This document shows, piece by piece, positions 56,714 to 64,000 of a stretch of 64,000 nt of DNA. Made by a program: the position numbers and the translations under genes. Position 1 is the first letter of the stretch. Every line of letters begins with the position of its first letter. This DNA comes from Coriobacteriaceae bacterium AM100-PB1-1D-6A (GTDB lineage Bacteria > Actinomycetota > Coriobacteriia > Coriobacteriales > Coriobacteriaceae). The notes below the pieces were generated by a model. The model was not told the origin of the DNA and ran no database searches. It saw only the letters and a list, made by a program, of their open reading frames with translations. The stretch is taken from positions 62,001-126,000 of the forward strand of contig JAQDNC010000001.1 of the NCBI GenBank assembly GCA_027660625.1. Direction: 5' to 3'.

Positions 56714-57451
56714 TTCTTGTTTTAGATTGTCAAGGCAGATACTCAATAGTTCTTCGAATGCGAGAATACAACTTCCGGTAAAGCAGTTAGGCTTAACGTT
56801 CTTAAGATCCATTGGGTGATCGTCATGTATCGTAAAGATCGCGTCTGCCGTCTTGGCGAGCTCGCTGTCTTCGTTGCCGGTAAACGCGAGGGTCGTAATG
56901 CCCGCGTCGTGGCATGCCCTTGCGGTTTCCAGGATGGCTTCTGTCTGGCCCGATTTGGATATGAGCATCATGCAGCTGAGCGTATTTCGGTTGGATTCGA
57001 CAAACTGATCGGTTTCTAGGAAGTCCTGTATAACGGCCAAAAAGCCAAGTCCAACGAGCTTGGTCGCCATGTACTGCGCGACGATGCGTGAGAAGCCCTC
57101 TCCGTTTACTCCGATCATTCTGTTGCGATGCAGGGCGGCGATGAATACGTCTACATCTCCGGTGTGGCATACGAAGTGGACGCTACTGTCTTTGAGTGAT
57201 TGATTCATTTCGCGGGAGACATGCTGAAGGTGCTTGAGATCGTACATCATTTCGCGGTAGCCACGGTAGCCGAGCTTTTTCGAAAGCCTGATGACTGTCG
57301 TCATGCTGGTAAAGCATGCCATGGCGACGGGTTTTATGCCAATATCATCGAGGGTGTCGATATTGTTGAGTAGGTATTCGAGTACGCTTTGCTCGGTTTC
57401 GGATAGCTTTGCGGCTGAGTAGAGCTTGGAAATCTGCTTTTTATCAACCAT
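56699..57451 (-). CDS. MurR/RpiR-family transcriptional regulator
   Basis: A 250-residue protein. The N-terminal HTH_6 domain (about 1-75) has MACFTSMTTVIRLSKKLGYR. The SIS sugar-phosphate domain (about 100-230) has HRNRMIGVNGEGFSRIVAQY, MMLISKSGQTEAILETARAC and TLAFTGNEDSELAKTADAIF. It is divergent from the GH4 gene and convergent with the EIICB gene, so it probably regulates both in response to the phosphorylated disaccharide. ATG 57451 follows GGGAGCACCG. Confidence 0.9.
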   Translation of the reverse strand: MVDKKQISKLYSAAKLSETEQSVLEYLLNNIDTLDDIGIKPVAMACFTSMTTVIRLSKKLGYRGYREMMYDLKHLQHVSREMNQSLKDSSVHFVCHTGDVDVFIAALHRNRMIGVNGEGFSRIVAQYMATKLVGLGFLAVIQDFLETDQFVESNRNTLSCMMLISKSGQTEAILETARACHDAGITTLAFTGNEDSELAKTADAIFTIHDDHPMDLKNVKPNCFTGSCILAFEELLSICLDNLKQEGLAP

Positions 57452-57563
57452 CGGTGCTCCCTTCCCGCCGGACGTGTGCGGCCGCTTCCGTTGCGTAAAT
57501 AATAACTCCTTGGGGAATTCCTTTCCTGCCTTGCAGCCGGGGCGGGAAGCGGCCCTCCATGCT

Positions 57564-57576
57564 GGATACAATATCC
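57564..57576. promoter_or_regulatory. Palindrome GGATA-caa-TATCC in the rpiR/GH4 divergent region
   Basis: A perfect 5-bp-arm dyad 50 bp before the GH4 start codon; a candidate RpiR operator. A second small palindrome, GGAATTCC, lies nearby at about 57514. Confidence 0.4.
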
Positions 57577-57626
57577 ATACACAGGCGAACCATGCAATAT
57601 TGAATGTGCTAATTGGGGGTTTCGAT

Positions 57627-59000
57627 ATGAAACTTACGGTCATAGGGGGCGGTGGCGTCCGCTCCATGTTTTTGGCAAAGAGCATAGCCCAGCAGGCGTC
57701 ATCGCTTGGAATCGATGAACTTGTGTTTATGGACAATGATCCCGAGAAGCTGCGCATCTACGGTGGCCTTGCCGCCCATGTCTCGGGCATGCTTTGCCCC
57801 ACGCTTAATTTTTCACTGACGGGCGATGCAGTCGAGGCCGTTAAGGACGCCGATTACGTGATCACGACGATTCGCGTCGGTGGGGACCATATGCGCGTTC
57901 GCGATGAGCGCATTGCTCTTTCACATGGGGTTCTTGGCCAGGAGACGACTGGCGCAGCCGGCGTGTCTTTTGCCATGCGCTCCGTCCCTGCGCTTGCTTC
58001 GTATTGCGAGTTAATCAAGAAGTACGCAAAGCCGGGCGTCAAGGTGTTTAACTTTACTAATCCCGCTGGCGTCGTATCTCAGGCCCTACGCGATATGGGC
58101 TATGATTTTACTTATGGCATTTGCGATGCCCCCTCGGGCATGTTGCATCAGTTTGCCGAGTATAAAGGCGTTGATCCCGCATCGGTTCAGGGCGAGTGCT
58201 ATGGACTCAACCACCTCTCGTTCTTCCGCAATGTGACGGTTGACGGCGAGGACATCATGCCCGACTTGATCCACGACGACGGGGCATATGCTCATACAGA
58301 TCTTAGGTTCTTCGAGAAGGACCTCGTCCTAAATCGCGGATGCGTGCCAAATGAGTACCTATACTATTTCTACTATCGCGAGCGCGCCGTTGCCAACGTT
58401 CTCTCTTCGCCCCAGACGCGCGGCGAACTAATTGAAGAAATTAATCGAGAAATGACGAGCGAGCTTGCATCTATCGATATTGAGAACGACTTCGAAAAAG
58501 GCCTCGCGTGCTTTGAGAAGTGGTACGGAATGCGCGAAAACAATTACATGGCGGCCGAGACGGGTATTCATCGCGACAAGCCGTGGACGTTTGACGTGTA
58601 CGGCAAAGATGCTGGCGGATACGCAGGTGTCGCGCTCCGTTTCATGGATATTGCTCGCTCTGGCAAGACGCAGCAGATGATCCTGTGCACCCCCAACAAT
58701 GGCGCCATCCCCGGCCTTCTCGATACAGATGTCATTGAGTCAACGTGCGATATCTCCACCGATGGCTGTGTACCGCATCGCGTCGAAGCCGATTCTGTGC
58801 CCGCGGGAAACCTCGAATTGATTCGTCGCGTCAAGTACTACGAGCGCACCGTGGCGCGTGGCATCGTTAACCGATCGAAGCGCGACATTGTCGAGAGCCT
58901 CGCGATGCACCCGCTCGTTAATTCGTACTCCTTGGCGAAAGATATCGCCGCGCAGTACTTTGAGCTTAACCGCGACTACATCGACGGCTGGACAGACTAG
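57627..59000 (+). CDS. GH4 6-phospho-glucosidase (alpha-type motif)
   Basis: A 457-residue NAD- and metal-dependent glycosidase. The NAD-binding GGGGVRSMFLAKSI is at the N-terminus and the conserved NPAGVVSQALRD near 145. The specificity motif reads GICDAPSGM, and GLNHLSFFRNV follows near 200. In GH4, CDMP-type motifs mark 6-phospho-alpha-glucosidases and CNVP marks beta enzymes. CDAP is closer to the alpha type, so a maltose-6'-phosphate-type substrate is likely but not certain. ATG 57627 follows TTGGGGG. It would cleave the sugar phosphate delivered by the EIICB encoded upstream. Confidence 0.9.
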   Translation: MKLTVIGGGGVRSMFLAKSIAQQASSLGIDELVFMDNDPEKLRIYGGLAAHVSGMLCPTLNFSLTGDAVEAVKDADYVITTIRVGGDHMRVRDERIALSHGVLGQETTGAAGVSFAMRSVPALASYCELIKKYAKPGVKVFNFTNPAGVVSQALRDMGYDFTYGICDAPSGMLHQFAEYKGVDPASVQGECYGLNHLSFFRNVTVDGEDIMPDLIHDDGAYAHTDLRFFEKDLVLNRGCVPNEYLYYFYYRERAVANVLSSPQTRGELIEEINREMTSELASIDIENDFEKGLACFEKWYGMRENNYMAAETGIHRDKPWTFDVYGKDAGGYAGVALRFMDIARSGKTQQMILCTPNNGAIPGLLDTDVIESTCDISTDGCVPHRVEADSVPAGNLELIRRVKYYERTVARGIVNRSKRDIVESLAMHPLVNSYSLAKDIAAQYFELNRDYIDGWTD

Positions 59001-59090
59001 TCTGGACGTTAAAACTAGAAATCATGGATGGGCGGACCGGCGTTTATATTGGCGCTCGTTCGCCCTGCCTAGTAAGAAAACGGGTATAGA

Positions 59091-59918
59091 GTGAACTTGC
59101 GAGAGAACTTCAATGTCTTTCTGGAATCGGGCGATCGGGCGAAGGGATGCCGGAGTGGCTGCACGATGGCGTTATATATCCCCTTGTTTGTTATGAGCGC
59201 GCTTCAAATTGGTGTATCAAACGTTGCAACTGAGCTCGCCTATATCAATCCGTCCATTACGCTTATTTGCACTGTGGTCGCGGCCTTTTTAAACCTGCTT
59301 CTATCGAATGTGGCTTTTTCATTATTTGCCGTCGACCGGTCCAAAGAGACGGTGCAACCTGCTCGAACCCCTCCGGTTTATCTCTTGGCCTCGACGGTTC
59401 CCCTCCAGATTTCTGGGGCGCTGCTAATTTATTTGGTTCACTTGATTTTATCGGCAATTGTAGTCTTTGCCTCGCTTGCGAGCAGCCAGCTCGGGGTGTT
59501 GTGCTCGCTTGTGGTGGCAGTAATCGTGACGCTTCTTTCCGCGTCGTTCGTATTCGTGTTAATTGAAGATGCGGACGTGGAGCAGAGGGGACTACGAGGC
59601 ATTCGGTTTGCACCACGCTACATCATGCGTTCGGTCACGGTGCTTCGTGCCTCCTGCAGGGAAATCGCGCGTCCCGCAACGCTGCTGGTGGCATGGAACC
59701 TGGTTGCAAGTTGCGCTATCCAGGTTCTTGTTGGATGGGTAGTTTCGAGTGCGGCGCTGCCGTCGGCACTTTCAGTGACGGCGCTTGTACATGAGGGACT
59801 TTATTATGGGGCGTTTGCTTATATGCTGCTTTTGCTAGTTCATTGTGCGGTTGCGAGTTGGCTCGAAATTGACGTGCTCATGGGGGTGTCCTTGTGCGTA
59901 TCCGAGCAGGCGCGATAG
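59091..59918 (+). CDS. Uncharacterised six-helix membrane protein
   Basis: A 275-residue protein starting at GTG 59091. Hydrophobic segments lie around residues 25-45, 55-80, 95-125, 130-155, 200-220 and 235-260, like small DUF624/YesL-type proteins often found near carbohydrate loci. There is no firm family match from the visible sequence. It follows the GH4 gene by 90 bp on the same strand and may share its transcript. The RBS is weak. Confidence 0.6.
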   Translation: MNLRENFNVFLESGDRAKGCRSGCTMALYIPLFVMSALQIGVSNVATELAYINPSITLICTVVAAFLNLLLSNVAFSLFAVDRSKETVQPARTPPVYLLASTVPLQISGALLIYLVHLILSAIVVFASLASSQLGVLCSLVVAVIVTLLSASFVFVLIEDADVEQRGLRGIRFAPRYIMRSVTVLRASCREIARPATLLVAWNLVASCAIQVLVGWVVSSAALPSALSVTALVHEGLYYGAFAYMLLLLVHCAVASWLEIDVLMGVSLCVSEQAR

Positions 59919-60093
59919 CCCGAAGATGAAGCCGCGTTTTCGACATTGAGTTTCTGCGTACCTTGCTTTCTAAGCAGAATTGGCGCGCCATCTGTTAACG
60001 ATCGTTTTCCAAGAATTCTTTTGTTGCTCATTTTATAGACTTCTCATTGCTATAATCGCCCACCGCTCTAGATGATCGGAGAGGTTTTCCTAT

Positions 60094-61290
60094 ATGGCTC
60101 AAACAAAGCAAGGTGGTATCGCACTCAGGCAGTGGCTCCCGCTTATCGGGCTCGCCTGCTGCGCGTTCGTGTTCAACACGTCGGAGTTTATGCCCATCGG
60201 CCTTCTGACTGATATCGCCGCATCGTTCTCGCTCACCGAGGCCCAGGCAGGCATCATGATCTCGGTCTATGCTTGGGGCGTCATGCTGCTGTCGCTGCCG
60301 CTTATGGTGTTTGCCTCGCGCTTTGAGTTCAAGCGGATGCTGCTGGGCGTGCTTGCCGTGTTCTCGCTGGGCCAGTTCCTGTCCGCCGTGGCGCCGACCT
60401 ATCCCATTCTGGTCTGCGCACGCCTGGTGGTTGCCTGCGCGCACGCCGTGTTCTGGTCGGTCGCCTCGATCATGGCGTCGCGTCTGGTTGACACGCGCCA
60501 TGGGGCACTCGCCATCAGCATGATCGCCACGGGCTCTTCCATCGCACAGATCTTTGGCCTGCCCCTCGGCCGCGCCATTGGCCTGGCCGTGGGCTGGCGT
60601 ATGACGTTTGCCGTGGTCGGGGCCTTCTCTGCCGCCGCGGTGGTGTACCAGGCAGCGGTGTTCCCGGCCATGCCGGCGGGTGAGCGCTTTACCGTTAAGC
60701 AGCTGCCCGAGCTGCTCAAGAACCCGTTCCTGATCGCGCTCTACGCGGTCACGGTCTTTATGGCGACCGGCTATTACGCAAGCTACAGCTATATCGAGCC
60801 CTTCCTGGCGCAGGTCGCGCACGTCGATGCGGGCGCCATCACCATGACGCTGACGGCGTTTGGCTTCTCCGGTCTGGTGGGCAGCTGGCTGTTTGGCCGC
60901 CTGTTCGACGGGCACCGGTTCCCATTCTTGGCTATTACGCTCTCCGGTGTGCCGGCGGCCCTGCTGCTCATGGGTCCGGCCGCATCGTCGCTCGCGGCGG
61001 TGCTTGCCGTCTGCGCGCTATGGGGCTGCTGCTCCACGGCCTTTAACGTGGCGTTCCAGGCCGAGCTCATCAAGTACACGCCGGCGGATTCGTCGGCCGT
61101 CGCCATGTCGATCTTCTCGGGCCTGTTCAATCTGGGTATCGGCACGGGCACCGCGATCGGCGGCGCCGTGGTGTCGGGCCCCGGTATCGCTTGGATTGGC
61201 TTCGCGGGCGGGGCGATTGCCGTCGTGGGCGTCATCCTCGCCATCACCGTGCTGTTCCCAGCCATCCGCCGTGCCAAGCCCGTCGCCTAA
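60094..61290 (+). CDS. MFS efflux transporter (sugar-efflux/AraJ-SotB type)
   Basis: A 398-residue protein with 12 membrane helices. The N-terminus FNTSEFMPIGLLTDIAASFS is the typical start of DHA1-type MFS exporters (compare 'NTTEFVPVGLL'), and the TM2-3 loop has FASRFEFKRMLLG. The TM5 motif ATGSSIAQIFGLPLGRAIG is the antiporter motif. It probably exports sugars or drugs in exchange for protons. RBS GGAGAGG 10 bp before ATG 60094. Single gene ended by a long palindrome at 61306. Confidence 0.88.
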   Translation: MAQTKQGGIALRQWLPLIGLACCAFVFNTSEFMPIGLLTDIAASFSLTEAQAGIMISVYAWGVMLLSLPLMVFASRFEFKRMLLGVLAVFSLGQFLSAVAPTYPILVCARLVVACAHAVFWSVASIMASRLVDTRHGALAISMIATGSSIAQIFGLPLGRAIGLAVGWRMTFAVVGAFSAAAVVYQAAVFPAMPAGERFTVKQLPELLKNPFLIALYAVTVFMATGYYASYSYIEPFLAQVAHVDAGAITMTLTAFGFSGLVGSWLFGRLFDGHRFPFLAITLSGVPAALLLMGPAASSLAAVLAVCALWGCCSTAFNVAFQAELIKYTPADSSAVAMSIFSGLFNLGIGTGTAIGGAVVSGPGIAWIGFAGGAIAVVGVILAITVLFPAIRRAKPVA

Positions 61291-61305
61291 TCACGTCCCC
61301 TCATC

Positions 61306-61372
61306 AGTTGCGGTGGAATAGTTCCTGTTTAAGGCCCCTGAAGGCCCAAGCAGGAACTATTTCACCGCAACT
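61306..61372 (+). terminator. 22-bp-arm palindrome after the MFS gene
   Basis: Arms 61306-61327 and 61351-61372 pair throughout except one G-U. TTATTTT follows. The stem is much longer than ordinary terminators. Confidence 0.8.
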
Positions 61373-61443
61373 TATTTTGGGGAAGGGGATGCAAGCTGGG
61401 CATACAATGGGTAGCGTTGTGTTGAGCTTACTGGGAGGCTGTT

Positions 61444-62820
61444 ATGTGGGCATACGAGACGACGTTCTATCAAATCTATCCGCTGGGCTTTTGCGGAGCT
61501 CCGCGCGAAAACGCCGCGCCCGTTGCCGAGGATGAGCTCGCCCAGGCTGCCAACGCCGCGCCCAACCCCGATGCGCCCATCATGAAGATCGCCCAATGGG
61601 CCGACTACCTGCAAAAACTCGGTATTGGCGCCGTGCTGATCAACCCGCCGCTCGAGTCTGATAGCCACGGCTACGACACGCGCAGCCTGCGCCACATCGA
61701 CCGTCGCTTGGGCGGGGATGCCGACTTTGCCGCCGTATGCGGCACGCTGCATGCCCACGGCATCCGCGTGGTGCTCGACGCCGTCTTCAACCACGTCGGT
61801 CGTGGCTTTTGGGCCTTCCGCGATGTGCAGGAGCACAAGTGGGACTCGCCTTACAAGGATTGGTTCCACATCAGCTTTGACGGCGACTCGTGCTATGGCG
61901 ACGGCTTTTGGTACGAGGGCTGGGAGGGCCATTTTGAGCTTGTGAAGCTCAATCTGCAAAATCCCGCTGTGGTCGATTACCTGCTCGAGTCCGTACGCCG
62001 CTGGGCCGAGGTCTTTGGCGTCGACGGTCTGCGCCTGGACGTCGCCTACATGCTCGACCGCGATTTCATGCGTCGTCTGCATAGCTTTGCCCGTGAGCTC
62101 AAGCCTGATTTCGTGCTGATCGGCGAGACACTCCACGGCGACTACAGCCAAATCGTCAACGACGAGATGCTCGACTCCTGCACCAACTACGAGTGCTACA
62201 AGGGCCTGTACTCCAGCTTTAACTCGGTCAACATGTTCGAGATCGCTCATTCGCTGCATCGCCAGTTTGGCGGCGATCCGTGGTGCATCTACCGTGGCAA
62301 ACACCTGCTGTCGTTTGTCGACAACCACGACGTGCCGCGCCTGGCAAGCATCCTCACCGACAAGTCGTGCCTGCGTCCCGCCTATGGCATGCTCTTTGGC
62401 ATGCCGGGCATCCCGTGCGTCTACTATGGCAGCGAGTGGGGAATCGCTGGCGGAAAGGGCGGCCCCGATGGCGACTGGGCGCTGCGGCCTGCGCTCGATG
62501 AGCCCGCGCCCAACGAGCTGACGGCGTTCATCACGCAGCTCGCGCACCTGCGCTCGGCCGACGATGCGGCGGCACGCGCTCTCAACTACGGCGCGTACCG
62601 CAACGTGGTGATTCAGAACAAGCAACTGTTGTTTGAGCGCGCCTGTGACGGCGCGACGGTGCTCGTGGCGGTGAACGCCGTGGACGAGCCTTACACCTTT
62701 GGCGCCGGCGAGCTCAACGGCTCCTTTGTCGATTTGCTTGCCGACGATGCACCCACGGTCGAGCTGGCTGGCTCCCTTGAGCTTGCGCCCTACGAGGTGC
62801 GTTATCTGTTGAGGGCCTAG
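61444..62820 (+). CDS. GH13 alpha-amylase-family glycoside hydrolase
   Basis: A 458-residue enzyme with the four conserved GH13 regions: VLDAVFNHVG (near 115), GLRLDVAY with the nucleophile Asp (near 200), LIGET with the acid/base Glu (near 225) and FVDNHDVPRL (near 295). The barrel begins directly at FYQIYPLGFCGAP, and there is no signal peptide, so it acts on internal alpha-glucans or oligosaccharides. A short C-terminal beta domain is present. ATG 61444 follows GGGAGG. The DNA glycosylase gene starts 3 bp after its stop. Confidence 0.9.
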   Translation: MWAYETTFYQIYPLGFCGAPRENAAPVAEDELAQAANAAPNPDAPIMKIAQWADYLQKLGIGAVLINPPLESDSHGYDTRSLRHIDRRLGGDADFAAVCGTLHAHGIRVVLDAVFNHVGRGFWAFRDVQEHKWDSPYKDWFHISFDGDSCYGDGFWYEGWEGHFELVKLNLQNPAVVDYLLESVRRWAEVFGVDGLRLDVAYMLDRDFMRRLHSFARELKPDFVLIGETLHGDYSQIVNDEMLDSCTNYECYKGLYSSFNSVNMFEIAHSLHRQFGGDPWCIYRGKHLLSFVDNHDVPRLASILTDKSCLRPAYGMLFGMPGIPCVYYGSEWGIAGGKGGPDGDWALRPALDEPAPNELTAFITQLAHLRSADDAAARALNYGAYRNVVIQNKQLLFERACDGATVLVAVNAVDEPYTFGAGELNGSFVDLLADDAPTVELAGSLELAPYEVRYLLRA

Positions 62821-62823
62821 GCC

Positions 62824-63387
62824 ATGGCTGCTGCCGACGAGGGCTATCAACATATTGAGCATGGGTTTGAACCCATGTTTGACGAGCGCTCGCGCGTTTT
62901 GGTGCTGGGGTCGTTTCCCTCGGTGCTCTCGCGTGCCAATGCCTTTTATTACGGCAACCCTCAGAATCGCTTTTGGCGCGTGATGGCCGCGTGCCTCGGT
63001 GTGCCCGTGCCGCCCAACGAGGGAGACTTTTTGGCGAGCGGCGAGCCCGCGACGCTCGACGCCTCGATTGCTGCCAAGCGATCCATGCTGCTCAACGGCG
63101 GTGTGGCCCTGTGGGACGTGATCGAGAGCTGTGATATCAAGGGCTCAAGCGACGCGAGCATTCGCAACGTTGTGCCGGCACATATCGAGCGCATTACCGG
63201 CGCAGCCCCCATTGAGCAGGTGATATGCAACGGTGGTACAGCTGGCCGGCTCTACAAGCGCTATCTACAAGAACACACCGGGCTGCCCGCTATCGTCCTG
63301 CCCTCGACAAGTCCCGCCAATGCCGCCTGGCGCCTGGAGCGTCTTGTTGAGCGTTGGCACGAAGCCGTTGACTGGGCTGTTATTTAA
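62824..63387 (+). CDS. Mug-like DNA glycosylase (deoxyinosine type)
   Basis: A 187-residue uracil-DNA-glycosylase-superfamily protein. The first active-site motif reads LVLGSFPSVLS and then FYYGNPQNRFWRVM, as in the family 6 hypoxanthine/deoxyinosine glycosylases. The second, minor-groove motif is VLPSTSPANAAW near the C-terminus (S-P-A-N). It would remove deaminated bases (hypoxanthine) from DNA. It starts 3 bp after the GH13 gene and is probably co-transcribed, with no functional link apparent. Confidence 0.88.
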   Translation: MAAADEGYQHIEHGFEPMFDERSRVLVLGSFPSVLSRANAFYYGNPQNRFWRVMAACLGVPVPPNEGDFLASGEPATLDASIAAKRSMLLNGGVALWDVIESCDIKGSSDASIRNVVPAHIERITGAAPIEQVICNGGTAGRLYKRYLQEHTGLPAIVLPSTSPANAAWRLERLVERWHEAVDWAVI

Positions 63388-63388
63388 T

Positions 63389-64000
63389 TTAGATTTTTGT
63401 TTGAGCGTGGGTGCCCAGACGTTTTAGAACGCCTCGCCAGATCGGCGCGGGCACGGCTGGCTCGGCGCAAACCATGCCGTCGGCGTCGACGTTGGCGGCA
63501 TTGCCACCGCCAAGTCGCTGTGCATGCTTGACGGAGCAGCCCATGCGCACAGCGCCCACAAGCTTATCCATCGCTTCCGAAAACGGTCGCCGCAAGAGTC
63601 CCATGCGCGGGGAGCGACGAAGCGCCGCAATGCCGCTGCCGGCGCAGATGGCAACGCCGCCACACCACAATTGGTCATGGCGCTCACATGCCTTGTGCAG
63701 GCGAACGGCGGCCCCACGCGCCTGCTCAGTGCCCTCTTGTGCGGCTCGAATCGCGGCATAGACGCGCGTTCCCGTACCGCCAAAGCGCTCGAGCGTCTGC
63801 TCGATAGCTGTCAACGTCTCATCGTCAGCCACATCTTCAATGGCCAGCACGATGCCATCGGCAACGCTGCCGGCGTCATTTGCCTTCAAGTCGACTGGGA
63901 GGGGGAGTGTAGTGCCGGAAAGCTGTGCATAGGCGGCGATGGCATCCTGCAGGTCCCAAAGCAAAAACTCAAGATCGGCGCTATTGGGAATGCTGATATA
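63389..64000 (-). CDS. Uncharacterised protein, N-terminus outside the window
   Basis: The frame is open to the right edge (reads YISIPNSADLEFLLWDLQDA...), so the true start is beyond 64000. The visible 203 residues have no signal peptide. They contain an acidic region, then CERHDQLWCGGVAICAGSGI, reminiscent of flavodoxin-like oxidoreductases, and an Arg-rich C-terminus. I cannot name a family with confidence. Its stop lies 2 bp from the convergent glycosylase stop. Confidence 0.6.
   Translation of the reverse strand, partial: YISIPNSADLEFLLWDLQDAIAAYAQLSGTTLPLPVDLKANDAGSVADGIVLAIEDVADDETLTAIEQTLERFGGTGTRVYAAIRAAQEGTEQARGAAVRLHKACERHDQLWCGGVAICAGSGIAALRRSPRMGLLRRPFSEAMDKLVGAVRMGCSVKHAQRLGGGNAANVDADGMVCAEPAVPAPIWRGVLKRLGTHAQTKI

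Overview
The window looks like chromosome from a high-GC gut actinobacterium of the class Coriobacteriia, most like Collinsella. This rests on gene style (fused FeoA-FeoB, the tRNA-tuf-rpmG-secE-nusG-rplKA cluster, PTS and carbohydrate genes, an asnS of Gram-positive type), not on any database search.

Layout. 1-2.6 kb: the end of a SpoU-type rRNA methyltransferase gene, a YacP-like NYN nuclease, and a single-gene HTH-HipA kinase with a palindromic operator. 2.74-18.27 kb: an integrative mobilizable element of about 15.5 kb inserted in tRNA-Thr(TGT). It is bounded by 46-bp direct repeats that begin at the anticodon. It carries a tyrosine integrase, an excisionase, MobC-like, relaxase and TraG/VirD4 genes, but no VirB4-type transfer machinery. 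Cargo includes two tandem membrane-anchored Zn-ribbon-like proteins, DUF2958, a leader-like peptide gene beside an SdpI-like protein, and the debris of an older element (integrase pseudogene and a truncated copy of the DUF2958 module).

18.3-28.7 kb: a defence island, made of a SNF2/PLD-type helicase, a DUF4391-like protein, type III Mod, type III Res and an unknown protein. It is bracketed by two arrays of an unusual phased palindrome: 56-bp dyads with 15-bp arms TCTCAATCTGTAACA/TGTTACAGATTGAGA, repeated every 80-81 bp. A third array sits at 35.0-35.2 kb beside a ruined leucine operon. 29.0-33.4 kb: housekeeping (tRNA-Tyr, tRNA-Thr, tRNA-Met, tuf, rpmG, tRNA-Trp, secE, nusG, rplK, rplA). rplJ and rplL do not follow. 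33.5-35.0 kb: an intact-looking leucine attenuator (leader peptide rich in CTA codons, then a terminator) feeding a leuA'-'leuB deletion remnant.

35.2-48.3 kb: an ECF sigma factor with its DUF4179-like partner between two direct repeats, a phosphoesterase with a BMP/ParB-like protein, MscS, a TrpXYZ-like ABC transporter, a WYL regulator, asnS, a glucose-type EIIA and an esterase. 48.4-54.7 kb: GntR regulator, dimethylargininase-like hydrolase, APC permease, then FeoAB. 54.9-64 kb: PTS EIICB, RpiR regulator and GH4 phospho-glucosidase (a PTS disaccharide locus), a membrane protein, MFS exporter, GH13 amylase-family enzyme, a Mug-type DNA glycosylase and a partial gene.

Small palindromes with the core AAACCACCACAAAGG, at least five copies, punctuate 33.5-40.9 kb as gene-end hairpins.
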